Part shown: piece after piece, positions 1-14,500 of the stretch | How positions within the stretch are numbered: the first letter of the stretch is position 1 | How the letters are laid out: each line of letters begins with the position of its first letter | Assembly (NCBI GenBank): GCA_003342815.1 | Contig: PTEX01000236.1 | Location: 789,953 to 853,952, forward strand | Direction: 5' to 3' | Source: Eudromia elegans | Lineage: Eukaryota; Chordata; Aves; Tinamiformes; Tinamidae | DNA: 64,000 nucleotides | Made by a program: the position numbers and the translations under genes | Notes under the pieces: model-generated | Seen by the model: only the letters and a program-made list of their open reading frames with translations | The model's database searches: none | Told to the model about the DNA's origin: nothing

Positions 1-3000
1 CTCCTTGTAATATACTGGATTAGAAGTGAATTAACAATAATAATAATGTGTCGAAGAGCCTACAGTCTACTCAAAAATTCAACTTCAAATTAAAAAGTGT
101 GTTTATGTAATTTTTAAAGAATACCGCATTTAGTGGAGTTATGCTACAGGCACAACGCTCCGTGTCCACTGAAACACAAGACAAGTACACAAGCCAGGCT
201 GAACTTTCCAGACTTGAGCCTTTAATTGCATCTAAAAGTCATTGTTCCCCTGAACAAAAGAAGCAATGGGGCTAATGTTCTATTTCCTAGTGTTTCTACC
301 AGCTTCCATCATTCAATGTGAAAGATGGATGACAGCAGATCTCCTAACTTCTTCCCTGGTGAGACACTAGGATGTTTTTTCTCCTGACTATTTCCCTGCC
401 TCACAAAACTCCATGTTCATGTAGAGCTTCTTCTCCAAAGACATCAAACTCTCTTGGCAAACAGTTCATGTTACCTCATCATGTGGCACAGAAGTTGCTC
501 TACAAAAAGCATAGACAAGGATGAGTGTCTTGAGCCCTAAGACCAAAGCTTAGCCAGCAACACACTTTTTTAAGAGAGATGAGGGTATAACTGAGTACCT
601 TTTAGCTCTTGCCTTTGTCCTTGGGCAGAAACGTCTGTGATGCAACACTGGAAAAAAACATCCTCACCCCTAAGACAGGGTATCCTAGAGGTTGTTTTGT
701 TGTTTTTACCACAATAAGTCCATCAGACCAAAAAGGAGCCAGAAGATAAACTAGCAGACTGAGGGACTGCCTGCCTTCTTAAGGCTGGTGTTTGAAAAAA
801 TAACAGGCGCTATAGCTGCTTCTTCCTATAAATGAGAAAACAGAAGGTATCACACAGAACAAAGTTATATATGAATGAATGCAAGCATTGTAAGTGTGAT
901 TTGATTTCCACTATGACTTTGAATATATTCATTTTTCTATTCCAACCCCTCTCGCCCTTGAACTTACACATCGTAGAGAAGGCAGAGAAATAAGTTTATG
1001 GTTCTTCTACACACCAGTGTGGATATGAAGCTTGGAAAGGAAAGTGAGAAAACGTACTACAGTGATGCCCTTAAAAATACATGAGGATGTGAGAGAAAGT
1101 TCAGCAGATCTCCAATAGTGACGAAAAGAGGTGTTAGGATTTATGATAAATTTATACATGAACACATAACAGTGATAGCTGAATCCCATCCATCCCTTGC
1201 AACTGATTGCAAGGACATGCAACTGATGCATTTTTCTTTCAAGGAGTCTAGCGACACTGTTATTCCCATTGCCCCCCTGTGCCAGTGCCTCCCCTTTGAC
1301 TTTCAGCATCCCCCTGTGGATATAACTGGAAAGAGCTGATCAGGGCGAGCTGCACGGATCTGAGACAGTCTGTGGTCAGTCTGCATTGAAAGGATTGCTC
1401 CAATTCCTTTGTTCCACAGATATAAGATATAAGGGTGAGACAGGGTGACTGTTAGTAAATAAACTAATCGATAGTCGCTTTTTTTTTTTCTCTTTTCTTT
1501 GAATTCCCCATATTTGCTTTCTGGTTAAAACTCACTCAGCATTTCTAGGATAGCATTGTATAGCACAAACATGTGACACAGCTACTACTGCCCCTCAACT
1601 TTCCATAAGAGTTTAATAAGAGAAAAAAAAGGTGCCTGGACAGGCAGATCGGACCTTAGAAACATCTAATTAAGGCTAATTTTGCATACCGATTTCAAGG
1701 TTGGCTACCTTTGTCTATTCACTCAATATGGACCATATGTAAGTAACAGCAGGATATTAATCGCAATGAAGGAGCACATTGTCCCCCTCTTAGACTTGCT
1801 GAACTTGTTCTTTTTCCTACATCTTTTATATTCAGAGAGGGGAGGCATTACTATCAGAAACTGTATTAAAACAGAAACAATAGCTTTCAATTGCTCTTTT
1901 GCAGTGAGGATTCAACAATATTTATGCCATCTTGGGAAGTAAAGAACCGTAAAGGATTAGGTGGTTTTGTGATGGCTTTTCTCCCCGCTAGGCAGTACCC
2001 TGTACTGTCTTTCAGATAAGCATCTCTTCTCTCCATGATCGCTAGGAACAAATTGAAGGTGCTTTTTATTCGGTCCTTCTCACTCTCCGGGCCTTTTGTT
2101 GCTCCAGTGAACTTTTTTCATTCTCTTCCCAACTCAATTCTCACGTTTTAAAGAGCTGCCATCTCATGGAAAAGCTTTGAGAAGCAATCCGATTTGAAAC
2201 AGTTCTCCCTCCTGTTTTTGTTTTCTTCTCTCCCCCCTTTTTTTTAACTTCTTCAGGCCTCGCTGCTTATTCTTTAATCATGCATACAGTGAATGATTGC
2301 CAATTCCAGATTATGAGATGTCAGACTGCAGAGAACAGTGAAGACTCCTGAATGTTAATCTATTGAATTCACCATTTTAAACATTATTCTTCGTTTGTGT
2401 AAATAGAAGGCAAAAGTACACAGAGATCTATCCTTACTGGATGTGCAAATGCAAACCAGATGATTGCAACCATAAGCGTTGCACATATATAACTCAAAGC
2501 TATACCAAGCAAAAGCATTTAAAAATGAAACAAAAAAAATATGCATTTCAATTCGAAAAGGAACACAGGCAAGACTGCATATAAAGGAACAAAGATACAG
2601 CACTGAAACTTGCTCTCATGCTGCTGTGAATTCAAAATATGATGATTTGTGGAACCATCCCACATATAGCAAGGAAAGAACAAAAATTTCTCTTCACATT
2701 TTCACTCCCATTTCTAAGCCTCTTCTCTATATAGCAGAAAAGAAGGAAATCTAGATGGATAATATGTAAAAAAAAAAAAAAAAAAAAAAATATTGACACA
2801 GTTCTTCTTTTCTTCTTTCCACTTGCATAAATTGTAAGAATGCAGTGCTGGGTCCATAAATAATTCTGTATTAAGCACTTAACTAAGAAAACTGCAGCGA
2901 TAGACTGGCAAAGCTTCTTGCAGTTCCAAGGACGGAGGAAGAGGATTTCTAGGGCAAGACAGGCAAAAGGTTTTGCTCCTTCCCATTTCAAGATCATCTC

Positions 3001-6000
3001 CAAGATCAGCCCTGGAGTCCTTAATCAGCATTCCAGATCTAAGAAGTATTTGAAAGTTTATTGAAGAGGTACCAAAGAATAGGCTGTGATGGAGCAAAAC
3101 TTGAAAGTCTCCCAAAATGTTCTAGCTGGTTTAGGTGACCTTATGGTCAAGAAGGTTAAAGAAAAAAAAATGTAGGAAAAAGGCCTTATTTTTCCTAGTG
3201 TTATAGACAGATATCAGTCCACTTCTCACTTCATAAGCCCCTCAGCAACAGTGGCCCACACACGTACAGATCTGACTGTCCTTCCCAGTCTGCTCTGTAT
3301 GGATTATATTTTAAAGAGGCAATGCGAATCCCCAGGCAGTTCATTTCAGGGAATTATCACGTATTTTCAAGCAGTCACTCACTTGGCCTTCACGGTCCCG
3401 CATTACGCTTTGTAACACACCATGTAAGGGCTCTCCATAAAAGCCTGAAATACAGTGCCACGTCCTAGCATTTCCACACTGAAGAATATAAGCTTTCATG
3501 CTATCCTGCTGGATAGCTTCCTTATAACTGCAGTCTGCAGTCCTTTTCCCCTGGACTGGCACCCCTATCATTTCCCTGGGTTTCCTTCTCAGTTGTCATT
3601 GTGTTATCATTTCCCCTGTCCAACCCCATGGGTTGAGCAGCCCTGCTCCTCTTCTTGACTCTTAGCAAGGAGAAACTCTATTAGCACATTTTGAGAGGCA
3701 CCTTCTTCCTAACCCTTCCCAGCATGAGGAAATAATCCTCCCATTTCTGACATCTCCTGAATTGTTGCTTGCCTTTCTGAAAGCATTTCAGTGCCTTCCT
3801 TTGGACTTGCTCTCCATTTTTCTCCACCTGCTTTCTTTCATTTCCCCAGTGCTAATTCCCACTTCTTCTCCCTTTCACACTTGTATTCCTCCTCTCTCCT
3901 CCTCCCCCCAGTAAAAATCAGAATTTATGCTGGGAAATTGACAGGTCAAAGTGGAAATAGCCAGAGATTTGGGTACATCCTGATGGCAAAAACTTAGTCA
4001 ACTGCACAACTCATTTAGACAAACCACAGGAGACACTTTCTGAAGAGACAAGATCCACAGCTGGTATAAAAAATGTCTCACTCCTTTTCAGAACACAGTC
4101 TAGTCAAGGATCTGCCAGCCTAGAATCTGTTCCTGTGATGGAAACACCCAGTATGACTTCAGAAGTTATTCCACATATGTTCAAAATCCATCTTTAATAC
4201 TTCGAGTTCAGAGAGTAGTAAAGACAGCAAAATTATTTCATTATTCCTCATTTTTCAAAAACTGTCTATTTCCAGCCACAAGTACTTTAAAACTAGGCAT
4301 TTAAACAGTTTAGAGAGCTTTTGCTTCCTTCATCATCTTTTTCTTTCTTTTTTTTTTCCTCAAAAAAAGATTATATGTGGCACTTGCAAGATAATCAGAG
4401 TTTTTGGTATATTATTTATATTTAACTCTTATCTGAAATGAGGGAGCAATCGTGAGCAGCTCTGCTGGCTCAGCAAGCTGAGGGGCTGCCGTATGGATTG
4501 TTCTGCACTCTAGGGACTGGAGTCTGATCTCCTTTCCACACAACCTATTTGGTAGCAAAATCACAGCCGCTATAATGAGTAGTATCTTTATCTCCGTGTG
4601 TCAGCTCAGAGGGTGCTCTTCAGGGACAAAATTAAATGTGACCTTCCGTTGTGGATGGGCCACAAACACACGTTTATTGCACCAGCTGCTGGATCAATGG
4701 CTGCTGCTCATGGTGCTCAGATGTGCAATGGTTCTTCTTGGGAAGGACACCAGCCTACAAGTATTTTTTTCTGTTTTCAGGTCCTGTGCTCCAACATTGT
4801 ATTTGAGAGAGAAGTGAGATAAAACCTGAATAAGATATCAGAGGTTGGTCCAAATGGTGAGATTCAGCTTTTATGATAGGTCTCTCCACTTCCATCCTGT
4901 TCCCTTGCCCTCTCACGTCATCTCTGGGCTTGACAGACAATTAATTTTTTCATGTAAGAAGGTCCTAGCAGAGCTACCACATGCCACACAGCTTTTCTTC
5001 AGGCCCATAACCTTTATGTTCATTACAGTATGAGAACTGAACTGCTCTAAGTATTCTCTTCACCACATATCAATTACAAGACCATAAAACGGTCTTCTGT
5101 CTTCAAGAAGCAGAGTTTTTCTTCTAGGAAACTGTGGCTTACTTTTGTTCATCACAAATCTGCCCATAAACATGGGACAGAGACTGCAAGGAACAATGAC
5201 AACCGGATATTTGATGACATGTGCTTAATGAAATTCCTTTCTGGAGCATCTTTGAGAAATACAGAGAACGACTGTGAATCTGAAGCTCATTTCTCATTTG
5301 CTATAGCAGACTCATAAGTAACTATATGGGAGAATATATAGCACTGTTTAGCATGGTTGGATCTGTATGATGAAAAGTAAATTTCTATGTTATAGGAATT
5401 CTCCACTCAATAATACCATTGGCAATACCCACATAACTCCAGCAATGTCAGGGAAGTCACACTAGGCTATAACTGGACTAATGGGAATGAAAATCCATCC
5501 CATGGGTAAAGATAAAAAGATATATGGCATTAAATAAAAATAGACAGTCAGAATAACTACCTTGGCCTTGGGTAATATGTTGGGTAATAGCCTTTACTAT
5601 TAGTTTTACTCATGGGAAATTTTGCACTGGGAGGAGAGCCTGAATTTCATGTGGAAGAATCAATTCCTGGGACAAAAGAAAATGACAAAGATAAAAGCCA
5701 TGACAAATATGGCTGAAGGTATCAGAGAAAAACAATTGCTTTTCAAATTAATCATCCTCTTTTTGAATTGCCAGTGGCACTCGGTCACCGAAAATAGGGT
5801 GTTTCTAAAATTAATGTATTAGAAATTTTGGATCCCAATTTGTAAGTGTGTCCCTTAGAAAGGGAGGAAACTTATGCATTATTCTTCATTAATTCTCTGC
5901 TTCCTTAAGGCCTTTGGGAATTATCTGTTAAAGCAGGAATGCAGGGAAGAAAAACTAAAAGAATGTGTATGAGTACATAAAGTTGGCCCCATGTCAGCAA

Positions 6001-7370
6001 GACATGATAAGGAAAGCTTTGTGAAAGGAGTGAGTATTTTATGATGCCGCAATTATTGGTTCAATAATCAATGGTTGGGGGTTTCAGGTTGTAGTGAAAG
6101 CTATCGCTTGCCAAACCAGACACTCTAAATAAATAAATAAATAAGAAGTCTTGAAGTCTTGCACAATGCTGCACTTAAATCACTTAATAGTTACCATTAC
6201 CTGGAGCCATGCTTATGAATCAGAGATCAACAGTTTGCTTCGGTTTGCTTGAAGTGAAATAAAGCAGTCCTATAATACTGAATTTACCCATGTCACTTCA
6301 GGCGCTCAAAAAATCATCCTTTAACATAAAACCCAACCTCCTGTCTCCTTCTCTTCCATCTTTTGATTGGAAGAAAAACACTGCTAATCAGTGTCCTGAT
6401 TTGGAGAAATGAAAGGAGAACAGCTGGGAAAAAAATGGTCAAGACACTTTCCAGACTGTTAGGGTTTCTCTTTCTTCCTGTTTCACCTTAAAGCATAGAC
6501 CAAAATCATCTAGGCACAAATCCATGTAAATTCTCTGTCATCATCCATGAACTATCATCCCATTTGACTTGTACTTCATGAAGCCCTTTAACCTTATATA
6601 CACAAAGGGGGCTGATTTGGATAATCCAGAGCATTATGAAGGGACTATGACTGAGGTACAGTGAAAACAGAGTGAGAGAAAAAAAAAACATCTCTTCTGT
6701 TTGCTTTCTATTCTCTTTCAGTATTTGTTTTGCACTGGAATGACCAGCAAGACCAACGAAGAATGAGTATTTTCTCCCTTCAGAGGCCAAACCAATGAGG
6801 TCTGCTTTGGTTCTAAATAACTGAAGTTAACAAAACCCTTCTGGGGTCAAATAATTTTAATTTAATGCTGGTTTATACTGGTTAAACTCACCGTTTCAGA
6901 CACAGAATAAATGATCAAGCACAATCAAGCCAGAGTTGTTTAAAGTAGTTGGCACCCATGACCTCTGGCTCCAGATCCATGCCCATGTTTGCTGTGTCAC
7001 AGCCCTTGCCAACTACTTGAGCCTCCAAAATCGCTGCTTTATTTTTTAACATCTTTCTTTCTTTGCTTGGTAGCAATGTCTACAGATTTGTTAGGTTGTT
7101 TCTCTTTAAATAGTGCTCGTCTCTGTATGATGTGAGGGTACTATAGCATGGTGCACCAGGTCAGAAAACTAAGAAGGGTCCTGAGCTGCAAAATCCCAAT
7201 CTGGTGCATAATGGGACACAGCTGCTTTTACTGAGATTTGCCTGGATTACCGACACATAACAGATTGCAGATTAAATAAATGCTATGTGTGTGTCCATAT
7301 CCGTGCTTTTTCCACTCCAAAACCGGCAAAATTAGAAAAGAACCATCTTTAGATTTTACATCCAGATTTA
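1..7370. other. Non-coding DNA, no gene recognised
   Basis: AT-rich vertebrate-type sequence with stops in all frames and only short, unrecognised open stretches. It contains a run of 23 A at 2,768-2,790, a pyrimidine-rich stretch at about 3,540-3,910, and a TAATTA-type homeodomain motif near 1,665-1,690. The 3,690-3,860 part has a faint likeness to antisense CR1, too weak to call. I see no splice-bounded exon with a familiar protein, no RNA gene and no clear transposon here. Confidence 0.6.
2768..2790. repeat. Poly(A) homopolymer, 23 A
   Basis: An uninterrupted run of 23 A. Nothing upstream looks like a processed gene copy, so it is recorded as a simple homopolymer rather than the tail of a retroposed transcript. 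Length is likely to vary between individuals and to be sensitive to sequencing error. Confidence 0.9.
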
Positions 7371-7373
7371 TCT

Positions 7374-7418
7374 TTTATATATATATAAATATATATATAA
7401 ATATATATACACACACAA
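7374..7418. repeat. AT-rich microsatellite (ATAT/ATAAAT with short CA end)
   Basis: Alternating TA steps interrupted by AAATATAT units, closing with four CA steps. An imperfect dinucleotide repeat with no other function visible. Confidence 0.85.
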
Positions 7419-7984
7419 GATTTAAACATCTTGGTTTTGCCTCTAATATAAATTACCATTTTGTCCTCATGTAGAAGCTAAAGCTTGGATGTCTGCTCCT
7501 TTCTATTCTTTACCTATTGTCACATTTAGGGGCACGTGTGGATGCAAATTACAACCAGATTATTGCATTCATCTCGTACAGGTAGGGATTCATACACTTA
7601 TACAGGTGGGATCTCACACAAACTGGCTTTCTTACAAATTCAGGTGCTTCATATTCAAATCTGGGAGGTGTCGGTGCTTCTGATCAGCCCTTGATCAGCA
7701 GAAGCAGTCTCCATGGGCTCTGGAAATCAAAGCTCTGCTCTGGAAGCTGAGCTGCCACCATTTCAGACACACATAGAGGGCAAAGGACACAACTGCAGCA
7801 CACATGGGAGGCTGGAGGAAGCAGGTGCTGAACGTCCAAGCAGTCTGCACACATACATTACATTGATAGGAGGGACCACTAGCCAGACCTCATGTGCAAG
7901 AGAGGCTGGAAGACAGAGCTGACTTAATTCCATCGTGATAAGCTAAACAGATGGGACGACTTCTAATATGATACCTTACCAACC

Positions 7985-8500
7985 GTTTAATCATTCCCCT
8001 ACCTGTTTTCTAAATCTCCTCCAGTTTATCAACATCCTTTCTCTATCACGGTTACCAAACTAGGAAAGTATCCCAAAGCAGTTATTCAGTGCCCAAAAAA
8101 AGGCAATAAATTCAGCTGCGTTTATGTGGGATTCAAGTAAAGGTTTACATTAGCTCTCTAGCCACAGTGATAAGCTGAAATCTCCTTTTCAACTAATTAT
8201 CCATCATGCAAAAATAAATATTTTTTAGTCTCTGGCTGCCTGGACAGAATCTCCCCTATGACAAGCATGACTTGATTTTTTATGGTCTTTGATATACGAG
8301 TTTATGTTTCACTATATTAAAGGAAATGTTGCTTGTCTGTGTCTAGCTTACCAACATATGTAGATTTCTGTCAGTATCTTCTAATCTTTTATTACCAAAT
8401 CCTGCAACTTTTAGGTCATCTGCAAACTATTGGCAATGGCCTTATTTTATCTCTCAGGTAACTGATAAACATGGTAAACTATGTAAGTCTAGAAAATGGT
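7985..8500 (-). mobile_element. Ancient CR1 LINE fragment, antisense
   Basis: Read on the plus strand, this matches the reverse complement of the old CR1 lineage shared by birds, turtles and crocodiles. Landmarks include the stretch around 8,020-8,040 (CTCCAGTTTATCAACATCC) and the stretch around 8,415-8,435 (TAGGTCATCTGCAAACTAT), in the right order and orientation, with a TATTAAA block near 8,318 between them. In full elements this corresponds to part of the reverse-transcriptase coding half. It is heavily diverged, has many stops and indels, and cannot be active. The boundary after about 8,500 is uncertain. The call rests on remembered family sequence; a RepeatMasker run would settle it. Confidence 0.72.
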
Positions 8501-8559
8501 TTCTCATAATCTTGTAAATGCACAAGAAAGTACAAATACCACTACTAATTTAAAGAAAG

Positions 8560-11505
8560 AGACTTGTCCACTGTACTAGAAAAGAAAAAAACCCTCTGAA
8601 CAAAATTCTCCTCTGAAATGTCCCTTCTTGCATCAACAGGGGTTAGTTCATCTATGCTACTGCATCCAGTATCCTTTATGAAGGTTAAAAAACATTTCAG
8701 ATTAATGTATTGGGGTTATTAAGAGCCAACTGGCATCTGTAGATTACTAAAGACAAGTAAGAATGAATACTGAAACCATTACGCATTTGCTCATCTCACA
8801 GAGGGGTCTTTAACCTCCCAATTTTCCTCTTACCTACAGTTTGATTACTAAAACAATTTTCCTATCTCAAGTCTTTGCACATCCTGGATACCGTGATGAC
8901 TCTCAGAATTACACCCATTATGATAAAATATTTTTGTGGACTTTTTATTCCTTTTCTTTTTTTCTTTTTTTTAGTTGAAATACACTCAATGTCCTCCTGC
9001 AAAATAGTCTTTGGCAGTGCTACTGTCTTTATCTCTGACTTTCAGTCACTGTTTCTCAAGTGGAAAATAATATGCCTTGTAGTTATTAATAATCATAGGG
9101 AACTTTTTCAAAGAGTAGTTGGGGTGTGAAGAATATAAACCAAGGACATCTATGTCATTCAGATACCTTTCAACTAGGATATTAGCCATCTTATCAGTCA
9201 TACAATATTTCTAATTGGGACCATCAAGATACAGAGCCAATAAGAAATGACAAGTAGATTTAGATATTCCATTTGACCCAAAGAGCCTTTTCAAACCCTT
9301 AGATTTCGACACATTTAACAAACTAAGAATCTGTCTTATTTCACAAATAAGGCAAGACTACAACACACAGTCCTACCTGCCTGCCCTACATTAATGCTGA
9401 GAACATAAACTGACCTAAATTGCTGGTAAGATTCTAATTAGCATGGCTACAGGGTGAGCAGTCCCTCCAACCTAATTATTTATTAGCTAGAATTCCCTGG
9501 GCCTTGGCCAATGAGAGCTTCCTGCCAAGGAGATCTCAAGAAGAAAGAAACCAACCCCACAGGATTTTCTGACTCTTGGCATGATGAGTTTTGACAAGGC
9601 ACCTGCCTGTGTTGTAATCACCCTAAGCTGGTGGGGAAAGGGTATTTCATACTTGTAGGGCTGAGGGGGTTACTTCAAGCTGTCCTAGGAAGGAGGTCCA
9701 TGGTGACCACATGGTTGTAATCCCCATCCTTCAATGCTCCTGCAGTTCTCAAAGAAGAGAAAAGCTGTTTTGGGTAAGCTCACTAAAAAGAAGTTTTAAG
9801 TGGGCAGATGCTGGAAAACATTTTGACATGTTTGCCTCAGGGGGGTTTCCCAACCTGCCCTCATCATATCTCCCAATTCAGCTTGTAAGAAAGGCTGGAG
9901 GTACCTATGGAGGTACCTAGTGTTAAGCTTTTTTTTTTTTGTACTCTTTTTGCCTGGGAGGTTCACTGACAGAGGTCATACTATGATTATTATGAGCAAC
10001 ATTTGAAAACACTTAGGATTTATCAGCATATTTTGAGTTCCTCCCTTCCTCTTGCTTCCTTCTGCTCCAATTTGAAGAGGTGAGCTGCTTTTCATCGGAG
10101 TGCATCTGCATCATCCCACCTTGCCCTTTTTACATTTTACTTTCTTGATGTGGCCTTAGTACATCAGATGCTCCAACTAATCTGAAGGTGCAGAAAAACT
10201 TTTAGATTTGGAATTTTTGTTTATCTCTCTCTTAGGTAGTAGCAGCATGATTCAGAAAGCAAGCAAGCAGCCTGGGCATGAGTGGTGCTTGACAAAGCAG
10301 TTAAGATCACTGCTAGTTTTGATTCTGTCCTTCATATAGCTCTTTTGTCAAACCAATAGGGATAAATAAAGGAAACAAAGGGATTTGGTCTCACCGAGAG
10401 AGGCAGATCTTTTGTCTCTTGGCACTCTCATCTGCTTCATTTGGCATCTTTTGTATCCACCCCAGTTTTCCTGTCTATAAAACACTGAATCACTGCCGTT
10501 AAAACAAGCTGAAAAGTTAACTATATATTGTTACCAGCTAACAACTGTTTATTGTCCTTATGTGAGGAGAGTATATCTAAAATGATTTGTGGGCTAGATA
10601 TCACTCTGCTAATGCTGCCTCTGAGCTAGTTTTGAAACATTATTCCTCTTCTAAGATTATAAATGGGGTGAGAAATTGGAGATTTCAGTAGCCAAGGGCA
10701 GTAGCATGTGGGCAATTTTGCACTTAAATCCAGTTTGCTTTTGTTGCTTCTTTCCCTAATGTCCTTTCTTTCCTCTCCTAGAGAATCTCCAGCCAAGGGA
10801 TTGCCCACCCAGCACCTACTGGAGAGCAGTCAAGTGAATTCTCTGAAATTATTTATCTCAGAAAAACCTGGGATGCACGGAAAGGAAACCAAAAGCATAT
10901 TATTGCAGAACGTCCTCTGATTCAACTCTCTTAGCACAGATAATTTTTAAATCTGGCATATGTTCCCTCACTGAAGCATGCAGATCTGGGAATGTGTCTA
11001 TACTGAGCACGACATATTATATATATATACATGGACAGTCCTGGACTCTGAAAAGTCCTGACAGCCAAATGGCTAATCTTTCCATAGCAAAACCAACAAG
11101 CTTATACATAACAATATATATATGATTGGGAAAGATCTGACAAAATTAGAAATGATTTTGTGTGGGTGTTTGAAGAAACTGTCATTTCTACAATCTGGCC
11201 TGGAATCCTTTTCTAGAATAGCACCGAAAGATCAAAGAAAACACATGTAGGAACCTAATAAAACCAAATGCTCCCAAAGACAGGTCAAATAAATTCCTGC
11301 TTTCCAATAGGACTGCAAATGTGATTCCAATTCAATAATTTCATACCAAGAATGATGGACTGGATTTCTGTAGCACAGAACAAGTGCTGTCCAGACATTG
11401 CAGTGATATACTAAAGAAAGACAGAATAAGAGAGACGGGGCTGTCGGGATACCAAAATTATTTGGCAAAGATGAAGTGTCACGACTTAGCATTTGTTATA
11501 AAACT
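8560..11505. other. Non-coding DNA, no gene recognised
   Basis: AT-rich sequence without a recognised gene or clear transposon. It includes the candidate regulatory block listed separately at 9,415-9,610. A strong 3' splice-like pyrimidine tract ends in CTAG near 10,781, but the open frames after it resemble no protein I know and no matching donor follows in a convincing position. TA-rich simple sequence lies near 11,015-11,030. Confidence 0.55.
9415..9610. promoter_or_regulatory. Candidate conserved enhancer with homeodomain-type sites
   Basis: Two clustered homeodomain-core motifs (CTAATTAGC near 9,436 and CTAATTATTTATTAGC near 9,471) are followed by a CCAAT motif (TGGCCAATGAG near 9,507), with low simple-repeat content. 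This motif density and base composition resemble vertebrate conserved non-coding elements, but conservation cannot be measured from one sequence. It contains no open frame of interest. Confidence 0.28.
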
Positions 11506-11509
11506 TTTC

Positions 11510-11585
11510 CTAAGTATAGATAAACCAAGACTCAAAAAGGAAAGTGGGTCACAAAGCAGAGCTGAAACAGAAGCCCAGATATCCC
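11510..11585 (-). mobile_element. MIR/CORE-SINE fragment, antisense
   Basis: Reads as the reverse complement of the MIR core and 3' region: an ACTCAAAAAGGAAAGTGGGTC block, then CACAAAGCAGAGCTGAAACAG, then AAGCCCAGAT. These correspond to the family's usual order (GAGGCTCAGAAAGG, CACACAGC..GGCAGAGC, and the A-CCCAG end). Short and diverged; no intact promoter boxes. Confidence 0.6.
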
Positions 11586-11589
11586 CTCC

Positions 11590-14500
11590 TTTACCCTACT
11601 TACTAAGGTCAAACTATCTCCGTATTAGTTAGTGTAACCATAACTGTCTACAGTCCAATCAGGACATCCAAAATTGTATTTATATTTTAAATAAAAGGCT
11701 CAACCAAATTTGTGCTCAACCAGTCAAAGCACAAGGCATTGGAAAATAAGAGCTGGGGAGCGTGTCCTGCAACAAAGCAGCAAGGATGAGATGTCTCTAT
11801 AATGATCAAGGAACAGTGACAGGAAAGGGATCAGTTAACTTCCCTCATGGGACATGATGTTTGCCTCCCACCCAAGCTGCCTAGCACATATGCTGTAAAA
11901 ACAAGTGCCAGCTAATGGAGCGTGTCCTCATGCTCAAAGAGAGAGGAGAGCAAAGTGCAGCATGCTACACGTCCTGGTGGAATCATGCTGTGGCCAGTAG
12001 GGACCCATCAAGCACAGATATGGAGAATTTGCCCATCAGGCATATTCATTTCACCATCAGGCCTTCATTCCTTCTTGTTTGCTTTCCCTCTGGTCAAGAC
12101 TAACACTTCCGTCATTCCAAAACGATAATTTCTTGGGTTTTCTCACTTACTATAGAAAAGAAAAAAAAAGAGAAATGAAAGGATCCTTTTGAATAGGATC
12201 ACAGCTGCATGAAAGTTGACCACAATCAAATATTTTTGCCTGTGTGCTATGGGCAGAAGAATGATAACAATATATGGAATTCATCAGCTTCACAACAGCT
12301 TTCATAGAAGCCTTCTACCATCATATGAGCCTGAGATCTACACCAGAAGCACAGAGCTAAATCAGATGAACTACATTAAACTTCCCGTATTCATCATCAC
12401 AGCTGCAAGAGTCTTGCACGGAGTTACCTAGTGAGACAAGAATTACTGGAGCTGGGCCAGTTCCACCACGCAAAGAAGCCGAACAATCAGAGCATCATTT
12501 GTGGTGATCTTGCTGAAGTCCCAGAATGACTCCCACGAAACCTCCGAGGTGAAATGATCTAACAGAAACAGGGAACTGTTTCAGAAAAACACCACCACGT
12601 GTCACATGAAGTGTGGTTACAGTGTGTGACCCCAAATGCCTTGTCTCCTCCTGGATTGACAGAAAAAGCAGTTAATTTGCCATATTCAGTGAAAAAATGT
12701 ACTTAAAACCATAAAATTAGAAAGTTAATTATATTTGGTGTGTGTTACTGGCAGAGCATCATGAAATGATCAACAATTATATTTCTCATCCATCAAATGC
12801 TTAGGGATCGCACAAGGACAGGGAGTAGGAATATGAAACACAACGTGCCAAAACCATAAAATGTGTTTTTTCCTCTTGTAGATTTCTTCATTTTTTTCCC
12901 ACACTTCCCATGCACATCATTCTGATTAGGTTTTTTTTTTTTTTTTTCTTTCAACATAGCTATTTTCCCATCTCTGTGGAGAACTATCAACACCACAAAA
13001 TCATTTCAAAATCAGACTGCCTGTAGGACGGCACAATTTGTTCAGGACATAGCAGAATTTCATTGAAAAACAAGAAAAAAAAATAATGCTTTCAGATTTG
13101 ACTTGACTTGAGCACTTGATTAACCGAAAATAAATCAAAATATGCTGCTTATTGACATACAAAACCGTCTCTATTATTTTGCTACTCACAAAACTTCATA
13201 TGCAAGGGCACAATTGTGCCAAGACATTAAAAAAAAAAAAAAGCTTCATTTCAGAGATTTACACATGTTCCTGAAAGACTGAAGTATTTCATGCTTACAA
13301 CCAAGCTTTAATTAGAGCTGAAATTACAATACAATGCATCCCATCAAAGTAGACATGCTATGGCTGCACATTTAACTCTTCGGTTGTCAGGTGCTCTGTA
13401 TATCTAGATCACTAACAGTCTGTTTAGTCAAGAAACTCATTGCTCAGTGCTTGAAATGCAGCTGGAGGGAGATGCACAATATGCTGGGCTGTAACACCCC
13501 TAGAAAGACGTGTAGCTTATGGATGGTGGCTTCATGAACACGGCTTGCATGGTTATCTCTTTACTTTCTGATGGTTTTCCTTTAAGATGTACAGCCTATT
13601 TGTGAAAGACAAATGCTTGAAAGCTTGATACCACAAACAGACTGGATGCACTATGAGAAAACCCAATATTTCAAATAAGGGCCAAGATTTCTATTGGACT
13701 CTGCAGAGGACTAAGCATCTAATATTTAAATAAAAGCATCAACGGAGTAACTCTTTGCTGTTTATTGTGGAAGGATAACTTAGAGAGTGAGTTATGAGGG
13801 GGCTCTGGAGTAATCACTTAACATACATAGGATAACTTAACACTAGCATTTAATGCTACAGCCTGACAGTTGTAATTAAAGCATAACCCCCTACACCATC
13901 AACATCCAAAACTGGGCTTCCAAATCCATAATCTGCTCATATAACCAAGACACCTAAGCCAGGTCTGAATAAACACCTCCACCCTGCTGTAGTCATGGAC
14001 AAGCGTAGACAGCTCAGAGCAAGGCTCAAATCCTAGAGGAGCTGAATCTCTTCCTGGAGGTGTTGTCCTGTCATCACTGACTACACAGGGATTTGAGGTG
14101 GCCACCATCCAAATTCAGGGAATTACATCTGCTGGGATGAATCAGGCCTTGAGTACGTGGAGAGATGGCAAAATATGTTGCACTTGATGAAAACAGCCAC
14201 ATGAAGCACGTTCTGCATGGTATAATGAGGGAGCTCCAGAAGATATTTTGACCCTGGGGGCTATGTGAAGCCAGCTACTACTAGCTGTGTCAGATATGAT
14301 ATGTTATTAGCACGACTTAAGTTTATGGATCTTAAGTTTAGGCTCGTTAATACTGGCCAGGTGCTAATGATGAGATGCTTAAAAAAAACCCAAAACCTCT
14401 TTATCTGCTGTTTTTAAAGACAGAATAATCCAATGGCAATTCCACAGCTAAAAATTAGATGCTCTGACAGCTTGAAAGAGCCATTTTTCAAAGGTCATAT

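Noticed and set aside
3690-3860. Another antisense CR1 remnant
   Set aside because: Only a few words (TTTGGACTTGCTCTCC and similar) are suggestive, without an ordered series of landmarks.
10745-10920. Possible exon after the pyrimidine tract ending at CTAG (about 10,781)
   Set aside because: No matching donor and no recognisable peptide in any frame. Such tracts are frequent in AT/TC-rich DNA.
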